Assembly: GCA_044432725.1 (NCBI GenBank)
Contig: JAWXUL010000019.1
Span: forward strand, 1 to 49,681
Reading direction: 5' to 3'
DNA: 49,681 nucleotides
DNA from: JAWXUK01 sp044432725
GTDB lineage: Bacteria > Bacillota > Clostridia > Oscillospirales > Oscillospiraceae
Below are positions 26,814 through 34,438 of the stretch, piece by piece; position 1 is the first letter of the stretch, and every line of letters starts with the position of its first letter. The notes below the pieces were generated by a model. The model had not been told where the DNA came from and searched no databases. It saw only the letters and a program-made list of their open reading frames with translations. A program made the position numbers and the translations under genes.

Positions 26814-27959
26814 CTATTTTGTAGCACCCAGTTGATCCAAAGTTTCGTGAATTTCTTCCATCCACTGGGGAATTGGTATCAGTTGTGGACATTCCACAAC
26901 ACAAGCTCCACAGTTGACACAAGAGTCTGCTCGTTGTTCTGGCAGAATAATATTCGTATTATTATATTGCATTTTCAAAAATGCTTCATTGCCTGTTTTT
27001 TTATAATTGTTATAAATGTTAAACACAGTGGGAATTTTTACCCCCATGGGACAAGGCATACAATAATTACATTTGGTACAAGGAACTGCTTTGATGCTTT
27101 GAATTTCTAGCACGATTTCATCTAATACTTTTTGTTCTTCTGCTGTAATTGGTTCTAAATTGGTAAATGTTTTGATATTATCTTCCACTTGTTCTGGATT
27201 GGACATACCACTGAGAACCGTTGCAATATTCGAGTGAGAAGCCACCCAACGCATTGCCCAAGAAGAAGGGCTGTCATTGGGACGCAAGGCACGCATTTTT
27301 TCCTCGATATGAGGGGCAAAGGTAGAAAGGAAACCACCTTTTGCAGGTTCCATGACAAAGGTAGGGATGCCTCTTTTCTCTAAGGTTTCATAAAGTTCCT
27401 TGGCATTGATATCCACCCAGTCATAATAGTTCATTTGAATTTGAACAAAATCCCATTGATAGGTATCCAATAGCTGATGGAATGTTTCCATATTTCCGTG
27501 GAAAGAAAATCCCACATGACGAATTTTCCCCTCTGCTTTGGCTTTTTGCATAAAGTCATAAAGACGAAACTTGTCAAATGTTTCTAAGCGGGGTGCGTCA
27601 CTCAGAGAATGAACCAAATAAAAGTCAAAGTAATCTGTTTTACAATTATCCAGTTGCTCTTGAAAATATCGCTCCATATCCCCTTCTTCTTTAATATAGT
27701 AGATTGGAAGCTTATCTGCCAGAAAATAGTCTTCCCTAGGAAAACGACTTAACACCTCCCCTACAAAGGATTCGGATTTTTTTGCCAGATAAGGCATTGC
27801 AGTATCAAAATAATTGATACCTTCTTTCATGGCTCGCTCCACCATTGCAATGGACTGCTCCATGTTGATTTCACCATCTTCATTTTTTTCTAATCGCATC
27901 ACGCCGAAAGAAAGAAGTGGTAAATCTTCTCCCAAAGATTTTGCATAACGTCTGTCCAA
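26814..27959 (-). CDS. Aldo/keto reductase with C-terminal 4Fe-4S ferredoxin domain
   Basis: A 381-residue fusion. Residues 1-275 form an aldo/keto reductase barrel with the catalytic Asp-Tyr set in NYFDTAMPYLAKKSE, a Lys in FLADKLPIYY, and YLVHSLSD in the His region. Residues 285-345 carry CTKCNYCMPCP and CVNCGACVVECP, two clusters expected to bind 4Fe-4S. This YeaE/Tas-like Fe-S subgroup is common in anaerobes, but its substrates are mostly unknown. The start is TTG at 27959, fixed by AAGGAGGAG nine bases upstream; no in-frame ATG is near. It leads the operon that contains the IclR gene and has its own promoter and operator, so it may act on a uronate-derived ketose or aldehyde. Confidence 0.88.
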   Translation of the reverse strand: MDRRYAKSLGEDLPLLSFGVMRLEKNEDGEINMEQSIAMVERAMKEGINYFDTAMPYLAKKSESFVGEVLSRFPREDYFLADKLPIYYIKEEGDMERYFQEQLDNCKTDYFDFYLVHSLSDAPRLETFDKFRLYDFMQKAKAEGKIRHVGFSFHGNMETFHQLLDTYQWDFVQIQMNYYDWVDINAKELYETLEKRGIPTFVMEPAKGGFLSTFAPHIEEKMRALRPNDSPSSWAMRWVASHSNIATVLSGMSNPEQVEDNIKTFTNLEPITAEEQKVLDEIVLEIQSIKAVPCTKCNYCMPCPMGVKIPTVFNIYNNYKKTGNEAFLKMQYNNTNIILPEQRADSCVNCGACVVECPQLIPIPQWMEEIHETLDQLGATK

Positions 27960-28018
27960 AAGTTCTCCTCCTTTTTGAATCAGTAAGCCAATGTATCTCC
28001 CTTTTTTGTTCCTAAATA

Positions 28019-28033
28019 CAGAACGTCGTTCTG
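28019..28033. promoter_or_regulatory. Candidate IclR-type operator, site 1
   Basis: CAGAACG, T, CGTTCTG, a perfect 15-bp palindrome followed by ATATAAG, placed about 15-30 bp downstream of the predicted transcript start of the aldo/keto reductase operon. GAACGTCGTT and ATATAAG recur at 25727-25746. Confidence 0.7.
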
Positions 28034-28054
28034 ATATAAGAACCTTGTATTGGT

Positions 28055-28083
28055 AGTATACTCCAAAGCCCCTAGGCTGTCAA
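28055..28083 (-). promoter_or_regulatory. Sigma-A promoter of the aldo/keto reductase-IclR operon
   Basis: On the minus strand, TTGACA (28083-28078), 17 bp, TATACT (28060-28055). The TTG start codon is at 27959. The stretch 28084-28345 between this promoter and the next gene's promoter is AT-rich, and I see no gene in it. Confidence 0.82.
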
Positions 28084-28367
28084 GGATTTTATTTTCTGTT
28101 TTCAACAAAAGAATGAAAAAACGCCCTTTTTTTGCCATGATTTTTTCCTGTGTTTTCTGCCTTTTTGTAAGAGCCTACAAAAACCCTGCCTTCTCCACAG
28201 GGAAATCCACCTTTTTTTTGTGCATTCTCACGAAAAGTGATGGAAACATCATTTCTCTCCTTCTCCAGAGACAAGAGCAGTCGAAATGACCAAAAGAATC
28301 AAGCTAAGAAAATGATTGTAAAATACCATTTTTCTTGTTGAAAGATTGAGAGTACTAGCAAAACGCC

Positions 28368-28396
28368 TTGACAGAAAAAGTAGCTTATGGTATAAT
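28368..28396 (+). promoter_or_regulatory. Consensus sigma-A promoter
   Basis: TTGACA at 28368-28373, 17 bp, TATAAT at 28391-28396. It places the transcript start near 28403, so the following gene cannot begin at the upstream TTG at 28346. Confidence 0.88.
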
Positions 28397-28423
28397 CTTT
28401 ATAGTTTCTGTGTCCCTATTGTG

Positions 28424-29428
28424 ATGATTGCTTCTTCAGGGATTGTATCCCAAAATAAGAAAGAAAGGGCAATTTTCTTTTTGTATTATTTTTACAATCA
28501 ATTCCTTGAATCAATCTTAACAGCAGAGCGATGGGCAAGTGCCCAAGACTTACAAAGCCGACCCTATTCTTTTCTCACATGCCCTGATTTAGACAAAGGC
28601 AAAGAAGTATTACGAAGCTTGAAATCTACTTTTGACAAAGAGCAGATCCGGCACATTATCCTCTTAAAAGAAGAACGTGCCAAAAAACCTGCGAAATGGC
28701 CAACAGCCTTGGAAAATCCACAGGGTGATGAAAGCAAAATTGTGGAAATACACAGTGGTATCGTAGCTTATCTTCTTCAAACACAAGGTACCTTTGTACA
28801 GCTACGAGAGTCAAGTGCTTTATTCTCTCTTCCCAATCATAACAACGCTTCTCCCCCAGTGGTGGTAGAAGATGTTCGCATTTTTGATCAAGTGCTAAAA
28901 AATGTCACTGTAGAGGTTTTACCTCTGGTGACCGAGGTACCAGAAGAGCGAGAACCCTTGAATTTTGAATCAGTCCATAGCCAATTTAATGCACAAAAGA
29001 AGTCTTCTCAAGTCATTCGACAAGAAGATGGCATTTTGCTCAAAGGCAGTTTACGTTTTCATGACTATCAGCTTGCTTTGGATATTGTACAAATATCCCA
29101 ACTTCTATCTGATGTGTTTGAAAATATCGAAGAAATTGCTTTGCATTATGGTGGGTTATTACGAGATGTTGACGCTCAAATTGAAGACCAGCTACATTTT
29201 ATCGAGTTTTTCGATTTGGATGCCAATCGTTGTGTGACAGCCTACAAACGCTTGCAAGAATTACGGGTAAAACGGCGATGTATCAAAGATTCCATGCAAT
29301 TAGCGGATCTATTGGTGAAACAACTAGGGAATGACTTCCCCCAGAGATTGCATCATATTTCCAAAAAAATCACTCATTGGGATGAGCGCACTTATGCTGT
29401 GCGTGTCCCTGATGAATTTCAGTATTGA
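28424..29428 (+). CDS. Conserved-looking hypothetical protein
   Basis: An approximately 334-residue soluble protein that I do not recognise. The first in-frame ATG after the promoter is 28424 but lacks a binding site; a TTG at 28481 sits 11 bases after AAAGGG and may be the true start. The C-terminal part (DQLHFIEFFDLDANRCVTAY, then KRLQELRVKRRCIKDSMQLA) is a basic coiled or helical segment recalling small Firmicutes domains with an RRxIKD pattern. The middle contains a Pro/Glu-rich linker. It ends before a strong terminator next to spoVT and belongs to the host side of the insertion. Confidence 0.7.
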   Translation: MIASSGIVSQNKKERAIFFLYYFYNQFLESILTAERWASAQDLQSRPYSFLTCPDLDKGKEVLRSLKSTFDKEQIRHIILLKEERAKKPAKWPTALENPQGDESKIVEIHSGIVAYLLQTQGTFVQLRESSALFSLPNHNNASPPVVVEDVRIFDQVLKNVTVEVLPLVTEVPEEREPLNFESVHSQFNAQKKSSQVIRQEDGILLKGSLRFHDYQLALDIVQISQLLSDVFENIEEIALHYGGLLRDVDAQIEDQLHFIEFFDLDANRCVTAYKRLQELRVKRRCIKDSMQLADLLVKQLGNDFPQRLHHISKKITHWDERTYAVRVPDEFQY

Positions 29429-29448
29429 TTCCAATGGGGACATAGAAA

Positions 29449-29490
29449 CAAAAAACTGCTTGTGTTTATGACACAAGCAGTCTTTTTTTA
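29449..29490. terminator. Bidirectional intrinsic terminator
   Basis: ACTGCTTGTGT, a 5-nt loop, ACACAAGCAGT and TTTTTTT on the right, with an A-run on the left. It serves both the gene ending at 29428 and the spoVT 3' end at 29499. Confidence 0.9.
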
Positions 29491-29498
29491 CTCTCTTA

Positions 29499-29939
29499 TC
29501 AGCCTTCCATATGACGACCAAGGAAGAGAGAAATATTTTGAGCAAGTTTGTATTCTAATTCTGTTCCTGCATTGTTTTTGTCCTCTCCAGTGAACAAAAC
29601 ACAACCAAGCACGTCTCCTTCAGACAAAATCGGGGCTGCAGTGGTCACAAAAAGCTCGTCATCTTCTGCACAAGTGGGGACAGGTTCTCCCCCTGCTCGG
29701 TATTGGTAAATTTGTCTCCCCTCCATCAGCTGTTCCAATTCTGGAGAGATATGGCGTTCTTTCAGTTCTTTTTTAGAACCGCCACCCACAGCAATACAGC
29801 TGTCTCTGTCTGTAATCACAGCTGTTTTTCCGGCTGTTTTGTGGAGTGCCTCGCAGAGTTCTGTGGCAAATTCTGTCATTTCCCCCACCAAAGAATATTT
29901 TTTAAAGATAACACCACCATCTCGGTCGGTGTAAATTTC
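29499..29939 (-). pseudogene. spoVT: spoVT 3' part (GAF domain), separated from its 5' part by the element
   Basis: These 146 codons plus the 34 codons at 47364-47465 rebuild a full SpoVT of 180 residues, close to the usual 178. SpoVT is an AbrB-type regulator of late sporulation genes in the forespore; this half is its GAF-like sensor domain. The reading frame is intact, with no stops or frameshifts, so it is interrupted rather than decayed. It is currently translated, if at all, only as the tail of the integrase. Confidence 0.92.
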
Positions 29940-31691
29940 CAAAGGGTCGCCCTTACTGATAACATTGACACGATAAACCTTGTCCCTATGCTTTGTTGCA
30001 GTTTGGACTAGGGTTGTTGCTAATTGTGAGTTATTTACCGTGCCTTGACTAAAATTTTCAGCTAATTCCTCCTGTGGAAATTCAGTGACTATATTTTTTT
30101 TCTGAGAGAGTGTACCAGAGCGAAGAATACTATCAATATCCGCTCTCAATTTCACATCAAGCCTATCTTCGTAAACAGTAATTTCTTCCACAATAAAATC
30201 AATGTCACGTCGGTCAGGATGGTCTTTGCTCAGGATTTCTTGGAAAATATCCAATGCTGTTTTCACCACTCGGTTTACTTGAATGATGTTGTTTCTTTTG
30301 TCTAGGGACAGTTCAATCTGGTGTTTGATACCAGAAATACGACTTAGAAGTTCATCTTCCATCTCCCCATACATCTCGTCAAGTTCGTCCTCTTGCTCTG
30401 GCTTTTTCATCACATCACGAATGTGCTGACGTTTGGTTGCCTTCAGTTCTTCTTGTAAGTCCTCTAAGATTTTGGACAGGTTTTCCGCAGAACGTTCTGT
30501 TTCAGCCACATCTTCTTTTTCATTTTCGATGTCCTGATTCAGTTGGTCTAACATGGCTTTCGATGAAGTCATCAATTTTTCTATATAGCAATTCACTGTG
30601 AAATCAAGGAAATCCTCTCGAATGTGATGGCTAGTGCAACCTTTAAGCCCTCTTTTGTGATATGTCCCACAGCGATAGCCACCCACAGATTTACTGGTGG
30701 ACACCATAGGGCTGTTGCAATCCCCACAAGTCAAAATACCAGAATATCGGTTATCATATATTTTTGTTCCCCTATAATGGGTGGTGGCTCTGCGTTCTCG
30801 CAAGGCTTTCGTCATAGCAAAAGTAGGAAAATCAACGATAGGTTCATGGTTTTTCTCAAAAATCAGTTGCTTTTCTTCCTCTTGTTTCACCTCTTTGCCG
30901 TTGATTTTCTTACGGCTGTACTTTCCTTGCCGTAGTGTCCCGATGTAGAAATCGTTGTCTAAAATCCCTTGAATACTGGGAATACTCCAAATATTGCTCG
31001 CAGGTCGCTGACTTTCTAAGCCCTGTGCTTCACGGCGAGTCCGTTCCGACATCCGAGGTGTAGGGATGTTCTCGTCTGTGAGATGGTTGGAAATTCGTTT
31101 GTAGCCCCACCCCTCATTGTACAAGTTGAAAATCATGCGAACCACGTCTGCTTCTTCTGGGATGATTTCAAACTCTTTTTTCTGGTTAAAAATGTAGCCG
31201 TAAGGGGCGGCACAAATCCATTTTCCATCTTCTTGCCGACGTTTCACTACAGATTTTACTTTTTTAGAAGTGTCTGTTACTGGTAACTCGTTGATTAAAA
31301 ACTGAAACTGAATTTTCAACCAGTCATCATCGTTAGGAAAGTCGATGTTGTCCCCGATAGAAATAATTCGCACATTTTGGTCACGCAAGTCCTCTAATTC
31401 CACCAATCCACGGGAGTTTCGACGCGAAAATCTGGAAAAATCTTTTATAATAAGGATTTGTTCTGTCCCTTGGACAAGATTTTTTCTCATTTCTTGGTAG
31501 CCAGGACGTTGCTCGAAGGTGTAACCTGAACGGTCACGGTCCTCGTAAAATTCTAAGATAGACCCAGAGAATTTATAGGAAACGAAGTCAGCGATGATAG
31601 ACTTCTGGTTTTCGATGGAGGTGTTGTCACGGTCTTGCTCTTCGTCCACAGAAATTCGGACGTAGCCAGCGATGTTGTATCTTTGTGTCAA
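29499..31691 (-). CDS. Large serine integrase fused in frame to the C-terminal half of SpoVT
   Basis: Residues 1-584 are a large serine recombinase: GYVRISVDEEQ with catalytic Ser14, the arm IIKDFSRFSRRNSRGLVELE, a Recombinase domain with GYKRISNHLTDENIPTP, a zinc-ribbon region (CGDCNSPM to CGTYHKRGLKGC), and a coiled coil (about 385-470). At GDPL (codon 584 at the 29940 junction) the protein changes into SpoVT: EIYTDRDGGVIFKKYS, then the GAF domain with AVITDRDSCIAVGGGSKKEL and the end FLGRHMEG (146 residues). On excision the frame would instead end in a 21-residue tail finishing RGYLMLSERM. The start is TTG at 31691, seven bases after AAGGAG. Whether the chimera is made and active is unknown; the fusion is directly visible. 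Confidence 0.92.
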   Translation of the reverse strand: MTQRYNIAGYVRISVDEEQDRDNTSIENQKSIIADFVSYKFSGSILEFYEDRDRSGYTFEQRPGYQEMRKNLVQGTEQILIIKDFSRFSRRNSRGLVELEDLRDQNVRIISIGDNIDFPNDDDWLKIQFQFLINELPVTDTSKKVKSVVKRRQEDGKWICAAPYGYIFNQKKEFEIIPEEADVVRMIFNLYNEGWGYKRISNHLTDENIPTPRMSERTRREAQGLESQRPASNIWSIPSIQGILDNDFYIGTLRQGKYSRKKINGKEVKQEEEKQLIFEKNHEPIVDFPTFAMTKALRERRATTHYRGTKIYDNRYSGILTCGDCNSPMVSTSKSVGGYRCGTYHKRGLKGCTSHHIREDFLDFTVNCYIEKLMTSSKAMLDQLNQDIENEKEDVAETERSAENLSKILEDLQEELKATKRQHIRDVMKKPEQEDELDEMYGEMEDELLSRISGIKHQIELSLDKRNNIIQVNRVVKTALDIFQEILSKDHPDRRDIDFIVEEITVYEDRLDVKLRADIDSILRSGTLSQKKNIVTEFPQEELAENFSQGTVNNSQLATTLVQTATKHRDKVYRVNVISKGDPLEIYTDRDGGVIFKKYSLVGEMTEFATELCEALHKTAGKTAVITDRDSCIAVGGGSKKELKERHISPELEQLMEGRQIYQYRAGGEPVPTCAEDDELFVTTAAPILSEGDVLGCVLFTGEDKNNAGTELEYKLAQNISLFLGRHMEG
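29940..29953. repeat. Attachment site core, left junction
   Basis: CAAAGGGTCGCCCT, identical to 47364-47377. It encodes the GDPL codons of SpoVT on the minus strand. The flanking base differs on each side, so the repeat is exactly 14 bp. Confidence 0.9.
29956..29971. repeat. Inner attachment arm, left
   Basis: CTGATAACATTGACAC is the inverted partner (14 of 16) of 47348-47363. Serine integrases bind quasi-symmetric attP sites of this kind. In the circle the two arms would flank the core. Confidence 0.8.
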
Positions 31692-31717
31692 TGTTGTTCT
31701 CCTTTCTGATGTATGTT

Positions 31718-31755
31718 CCTGACCACATTGTATCACATGCTGTCAGGAAAAGCAA
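31718..31755 (-). promoter_or_regulatory. Integrase promoter with overlapping inverted repeat
   Basis: On the minus strand, TTGCTT (31755-31750), 17 bp, TACAAT (31732-31727). CCTGAC at 31718-31723 and GTCAGG at 31742-31747 form an inverted repeat that spans the -10 and spacer, a likely repressor site controlling integrase expression. Confidence 0.65.
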
Positions 31756-31800
31756 GATAATTTTTGCTTACTTAAATTTACTTGCTTTTTGAGAACTGGT

Positions 31801-32040
31801 TTACAGATTCACTGGGACTCTTTCGTGAGGTTTAGTGCTTCGCAAGTTGTGTTTTAACAAAGCCAGTGCATGGTCATAAAGTGGCTCTTTGCCTGAGTGG
31901 AACACAGCTACCTTGTACTTTTTCTCTTTATAAATCTTTGCTTCTTCTTTTATTTGCTCTTCCAGCTTTGGGTCTGTGGACTCCTCACGAGTCAACCAGT
32001 AGGCTACCAATTTTTGTTTGTCATGAATTTCTTTCTCCAA
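31801..32040 (-). CDS. TnpW-like small transposon-encoded protein
   Basis: About 79 residues. The pattern VAYWLTREEST...DPKLEEQIK...YKEKKYKVAVFHSGKEPLYDHALALLKHN matches my memory of TnpW-type proteins of Tn4451-like elements, whose function is not known. I favour TTG at 32040, eight bases after AAGGAG; ATG at 32046 sits too close to that site. It is next to the integrase and could be a candidate directionality factor, but that is only a guess from its position and size. Confidence 0.65.
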   Translation of the reverse strand: MEKEIHDKQKLVAYWLTREESTDPKLEEQIKEEAKIYKEKKYKVAVFHSGKEPLYDHALALLKHNLRSTKPHERVPVNL

Positions 32041-32117
32041 AAACATCACTCCTTCATCTTTGAGTATGGGACAGTCACTTCCTTTTTATACCAGTTAAGA
32101 AACTGGAAAAGTCCCTT

Positions 32118-33185
32118 TTAGAAGGTGGTGTTTTGGTCTGGGGTTGGTGTCAGTGCCGTTAGGGTCACTGTATCTGCCACCACCTCGCTGGCATTTTCAT
32201 CGACACTATCGTCACTCATGAACTTCAGCTCAATCAATCTTTTCCCATTGCTTCTACGATTTGAGAACACAATTCCACTCTTCTCCAAATCTTTTTGACA
32301 AAGTAACAGGTTCTTAGAGAGAGTGCGTGGAGAAAATTTATCGACACTATGAGCATTCAACAGGGTCGATAATTCAGTTGCGGTGCCTTGAAAACTTTTT
32401 TCCACAGCTAAAAATTTGGTCACAGTATCTTTCAACTTTGCCAAGTGATTCAACTCCCCTTGGAGGCTGTCGGAAATCAAATCCCAGACGTTGTTTTCGT
32501 TGCGAATTATTTCTAGTTCTCTTTGAGGAAAATCACGACCCAAACAATGGAGATTTACAAGGCGTTCTTGACCTCTCTTCTGCGTCAACACATACATCCC
32601 ATCCACCACCCCTTGCAGACCCGTGGTGCCAGAAATTTGGTGAAATTTATCTGGTTCCTCCTTCTTTTTCAAGTGGTGAATCAAAATTACTGCGATGTTC
32701 AGCTTGTAACTCAACTCTTTTAGCGGTAGTAAATCTGCGTAATCGCTGGCGTAGGACGAGTCGGTGGATGTTCCCTTTGCCAGTTGGAGGGTGTCGATGA
32801 TGACCAAATTTGTGTCAGGGTGTTCCTCCACAAAAGTTTCAATCTGTTCTAGCAAACCAGTCTGAAAAGTGCTTGGCTCTGTGCAAAAATGAACGTTGCT
32901 AGGTGCTTCCTCCGTGATTTCTAACAGCCTGTTTTGAATTCTGCTGTTGTTGTCCTCGAAACAGAGGTAAAGTGTCGTGCCTTGTGTTGTAGAATTTCCC
33001 CACACATCTTCTCCCTTTGCCACAGTCAGCACCAACCAAAGTGCCAGCCACGACTTGCCTACTTTTGGCAAGCCAGCCAGAAGATGAAGCCCCACAGGAA
33101 TGAGGTTGTTCACCACAAAAGCTGTGGGAGAAAATTCTTTTGCCAAAAGTTCCTCGCCAGTGATGGTTTTGAATGATTTTTTCAG
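32118..33185 (-). CDS. RepA-like AAA/RecA-fold ATPase (plasmid-type helicase)
   Basis: Walker A is GLPKVGKSW and Walker B LVIIDTLQLAKG, followed by VILIHHLKKK and a GTTGLQGVVDGMYVL segment, as in RepA/AAA_25 hexameric helicases of plasmids and integrative elements. The C-terminal about 110 residues may be a winged helix. The start is unusual: the only well-placed codon is CTG at 33185, nine bases after GAAAGGA; TTG at 33146 would remove conserved N-terminal sequence (KKSFKTITGEELLAKEFSP). It probably supports autonomous replication of the excised circle. The end lies 68 bp before the TnpW-like gene. Confidence 0.82.
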   Translation of the reverse strand: MKKSFKTITGEELLAKEFSPTAFVVNNLIPVGLHLLAGLPKVGKSWLALWLVLTVAKGEDVWGNSTTQGTTLYLCFEDNNSRIQNRLLEITEEAPSNVHFCTEPSTFQTGLLEQIETFVEEHPDTNLVIIDTLQLAKGTSTDSSYASDYADLLPLKELSYKLNIAVILIHHLKKKEEPDKFHQISGTTGLQGVVDGMYVLTQKRGQERLVNLHCLGRDFPQRELEIIRNENNVWDLISDSLQGELNHLAKLKDTVTKFLAVEKSFQGTATELSTLLNAHSVDKFSPRTLSKNLLLCQKDLEKSGIVFSNRRSNGKRLIELKFMSDDSVDENASEVVADTVTLTALTPTPDQNTTF

Positions 33186-33283
33186 TTTTTAAATCCTTTC
33201 GCTCATTCTGAAACCCAATTTTTCAGAATTTAGACTTAAAATGGAAAACGAATCATGTAACGGTAATTTGATTATAGCAGACC

Positions 33284-33312
33284 TTGACAAGAATGCAATA
33301 GTTTTGTACAAT
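33284..33312 (+). promoter_or_regulatory. Sigma-A promoter for the DUF6076-like gene
   Basis: TTGACA at 33284-33289, 17 bp, TACAAT at 33307-33312. It lies inside the longest possible reading frame, so the gene must start later. Confidence 0.75.
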
Positions 33313-33390
33313 ATATTTTGGACTAATATAAAATGTGAAATAATAGGACAAAAACCATTGTCCAAAATGATGAAGTTGAGGTGCTTGTGC

Positions 33391-34398
33391 ATGAATGAAA
33401 ATTTTGAAGCCATGACCATTGAGGACGAGCAAGTAGCGTGGATCGAAGAGGACTCTTTGGTCATCGCTGGTGAGGGAGAGGACTTTGTTACACCACTCTC
33501 CCAAGGCATCATCCAGTTTTTAGAACTAGAGATTTCTGACTTCGAGTGTGCCATTGATGATTTTGAGGAAGAAGTGATTGATGAAAATAAAATGACAGAC
33601 AGCTTTTTATCACTGGTAAATTCTCACGTTTACCTACAGTGTTTCTGCCCTGTCATCCTCAACCACAGTGTGGAGGACTACCGTGCTTACGCTCATCTAT
33701 TGTCGGAACTTCAAGTTAAATTTCTGGGGTTGGTGCATTTTTGCTTTGACCAAAGCCATCTGGAGTTGAAAGATTTTACTGCTAGTCAAAGACTTTTTCT
33801 GTTGAGTAACACAAAATTCAACTCTTTCCCACGTCTTTTTCAGCAAGAACAGACCGTGGAGATGAAGTCTGGCGGAGAATTCACGCTGAATGATACGCAA
33901 ACAGAGATGGAAAAGAACTTGGGTCTACCTGCTGGCTACATCAACTTTGTAAAAGACCAAGAGGTGGTGGTTCGGAAAAAATACATCCTCACCAGTACCT
34001 TGGAGGCTCTTTCTCTAGAATTTTTCACCATGGTGGAGAAGAATTATAAGTTGAAACAGTGCAAACGATGTTTTCGTTTCTTCCAGATTAAAAGCAAACG
34101 GAATCCTGACTTTTGTGATTATGTAGCCGAGGGGAGTACCCAAACCTGTCAACAGATCATGGCTGGTAAGAATTTTGAGGAGAGAAATAAAAATAATGAA
34201 CCTCTCAAAATTTATAAAAAATACTATAAAAGATACCACGAGAGGACAAAAGTAAACACCATAAAGAGGGATATTTTTGAAAAATGGAGCCGAGATGCTT
34301 GCGTGAAACGAGATTTATGTACTGATGGAAAGCTGACTGTGGAGGAGTTTGAGAACTGGTGTCATGGGAGTTTTCAAAATCGGGACAGAAAAAAATAG
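33391..34398 (+). CDS. DUF6076-like protein with a C-terminal zinc-finger-type motif
   Basis: I set the start at ATG 33391 because GAGGTG is seven bases upstream and the promoter at 33284-33312 excludes an earlier start at 33241. About 335 residues. The C-terminal part has CKRCFRFF, FCDY and TCQQ, a four-cysteine zinc-finger-like layout followed by a basic helical tail (YKKYYKRYHERTKVN). Such proteins recur on Clostridia mobile elements; the function is unknown. It is the only plus-strand gene in the left half of the element. Confidence 0.75.
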   Translation: MNENFEAMTIEDEQVAWIEEDSLVIAGEGEDFVTPLSQGIIQFLELEISDFECAIDDFEEEVIDENKMTDSFLSLVNSHVYLQCFCPVILNHSVEDYRAYAHLLSELQVKFLGLVHFCFDQSHLELKDFTASQRLFLLSNTKFNSFPRLFQQEQTVEMKSGGEFTLNDTQTEMEKNLGLPAGYINFVKDQEVVVRKKYILTSTLEALSLEFFTMVEKNYKLKQCKRCFRFFQIKSKRNPDFCDYVAEGSTQTCQQIMAGKNFEERNKNNEPLKIYKKYYKRYHERTKVNTIKRDIFEKWSRDACVKRDLCTDGKLTVEEFENWCHGSFQNRDRKK

Positions 34399-34438
34399 AG
34401 GGGTACGGCAAAACATCGCAACCCTCATCATTTTTTTT
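34398..34438 (+). terminator. Intrinsic terminator
   Basis: GAGGG...CCCTC stem directly at the stop of the DUF6076-like gene, followed by eight T. Confidence 0.75.

Noticed and set aside
28089..28274. 61-codon minus-strand frame
   Set aside because: Low complexity, no ribosome binding site, and it lies between two divergent promoters; probably chance.
28346..28423. Upstream extension of the gene ending at 29428 to a TTG at 28346
   Set aside because: It would start before the consensus promoter at 28368-28396 that drives the gene, and it has no ribosome binding site.
33241..33390. Longer form of the DUF6076-like gene from an ATG at 33241
   Set aside because: A good promoter lies inside this stretch and a well-spaced GAGGTG precedes the ATG at 33391.
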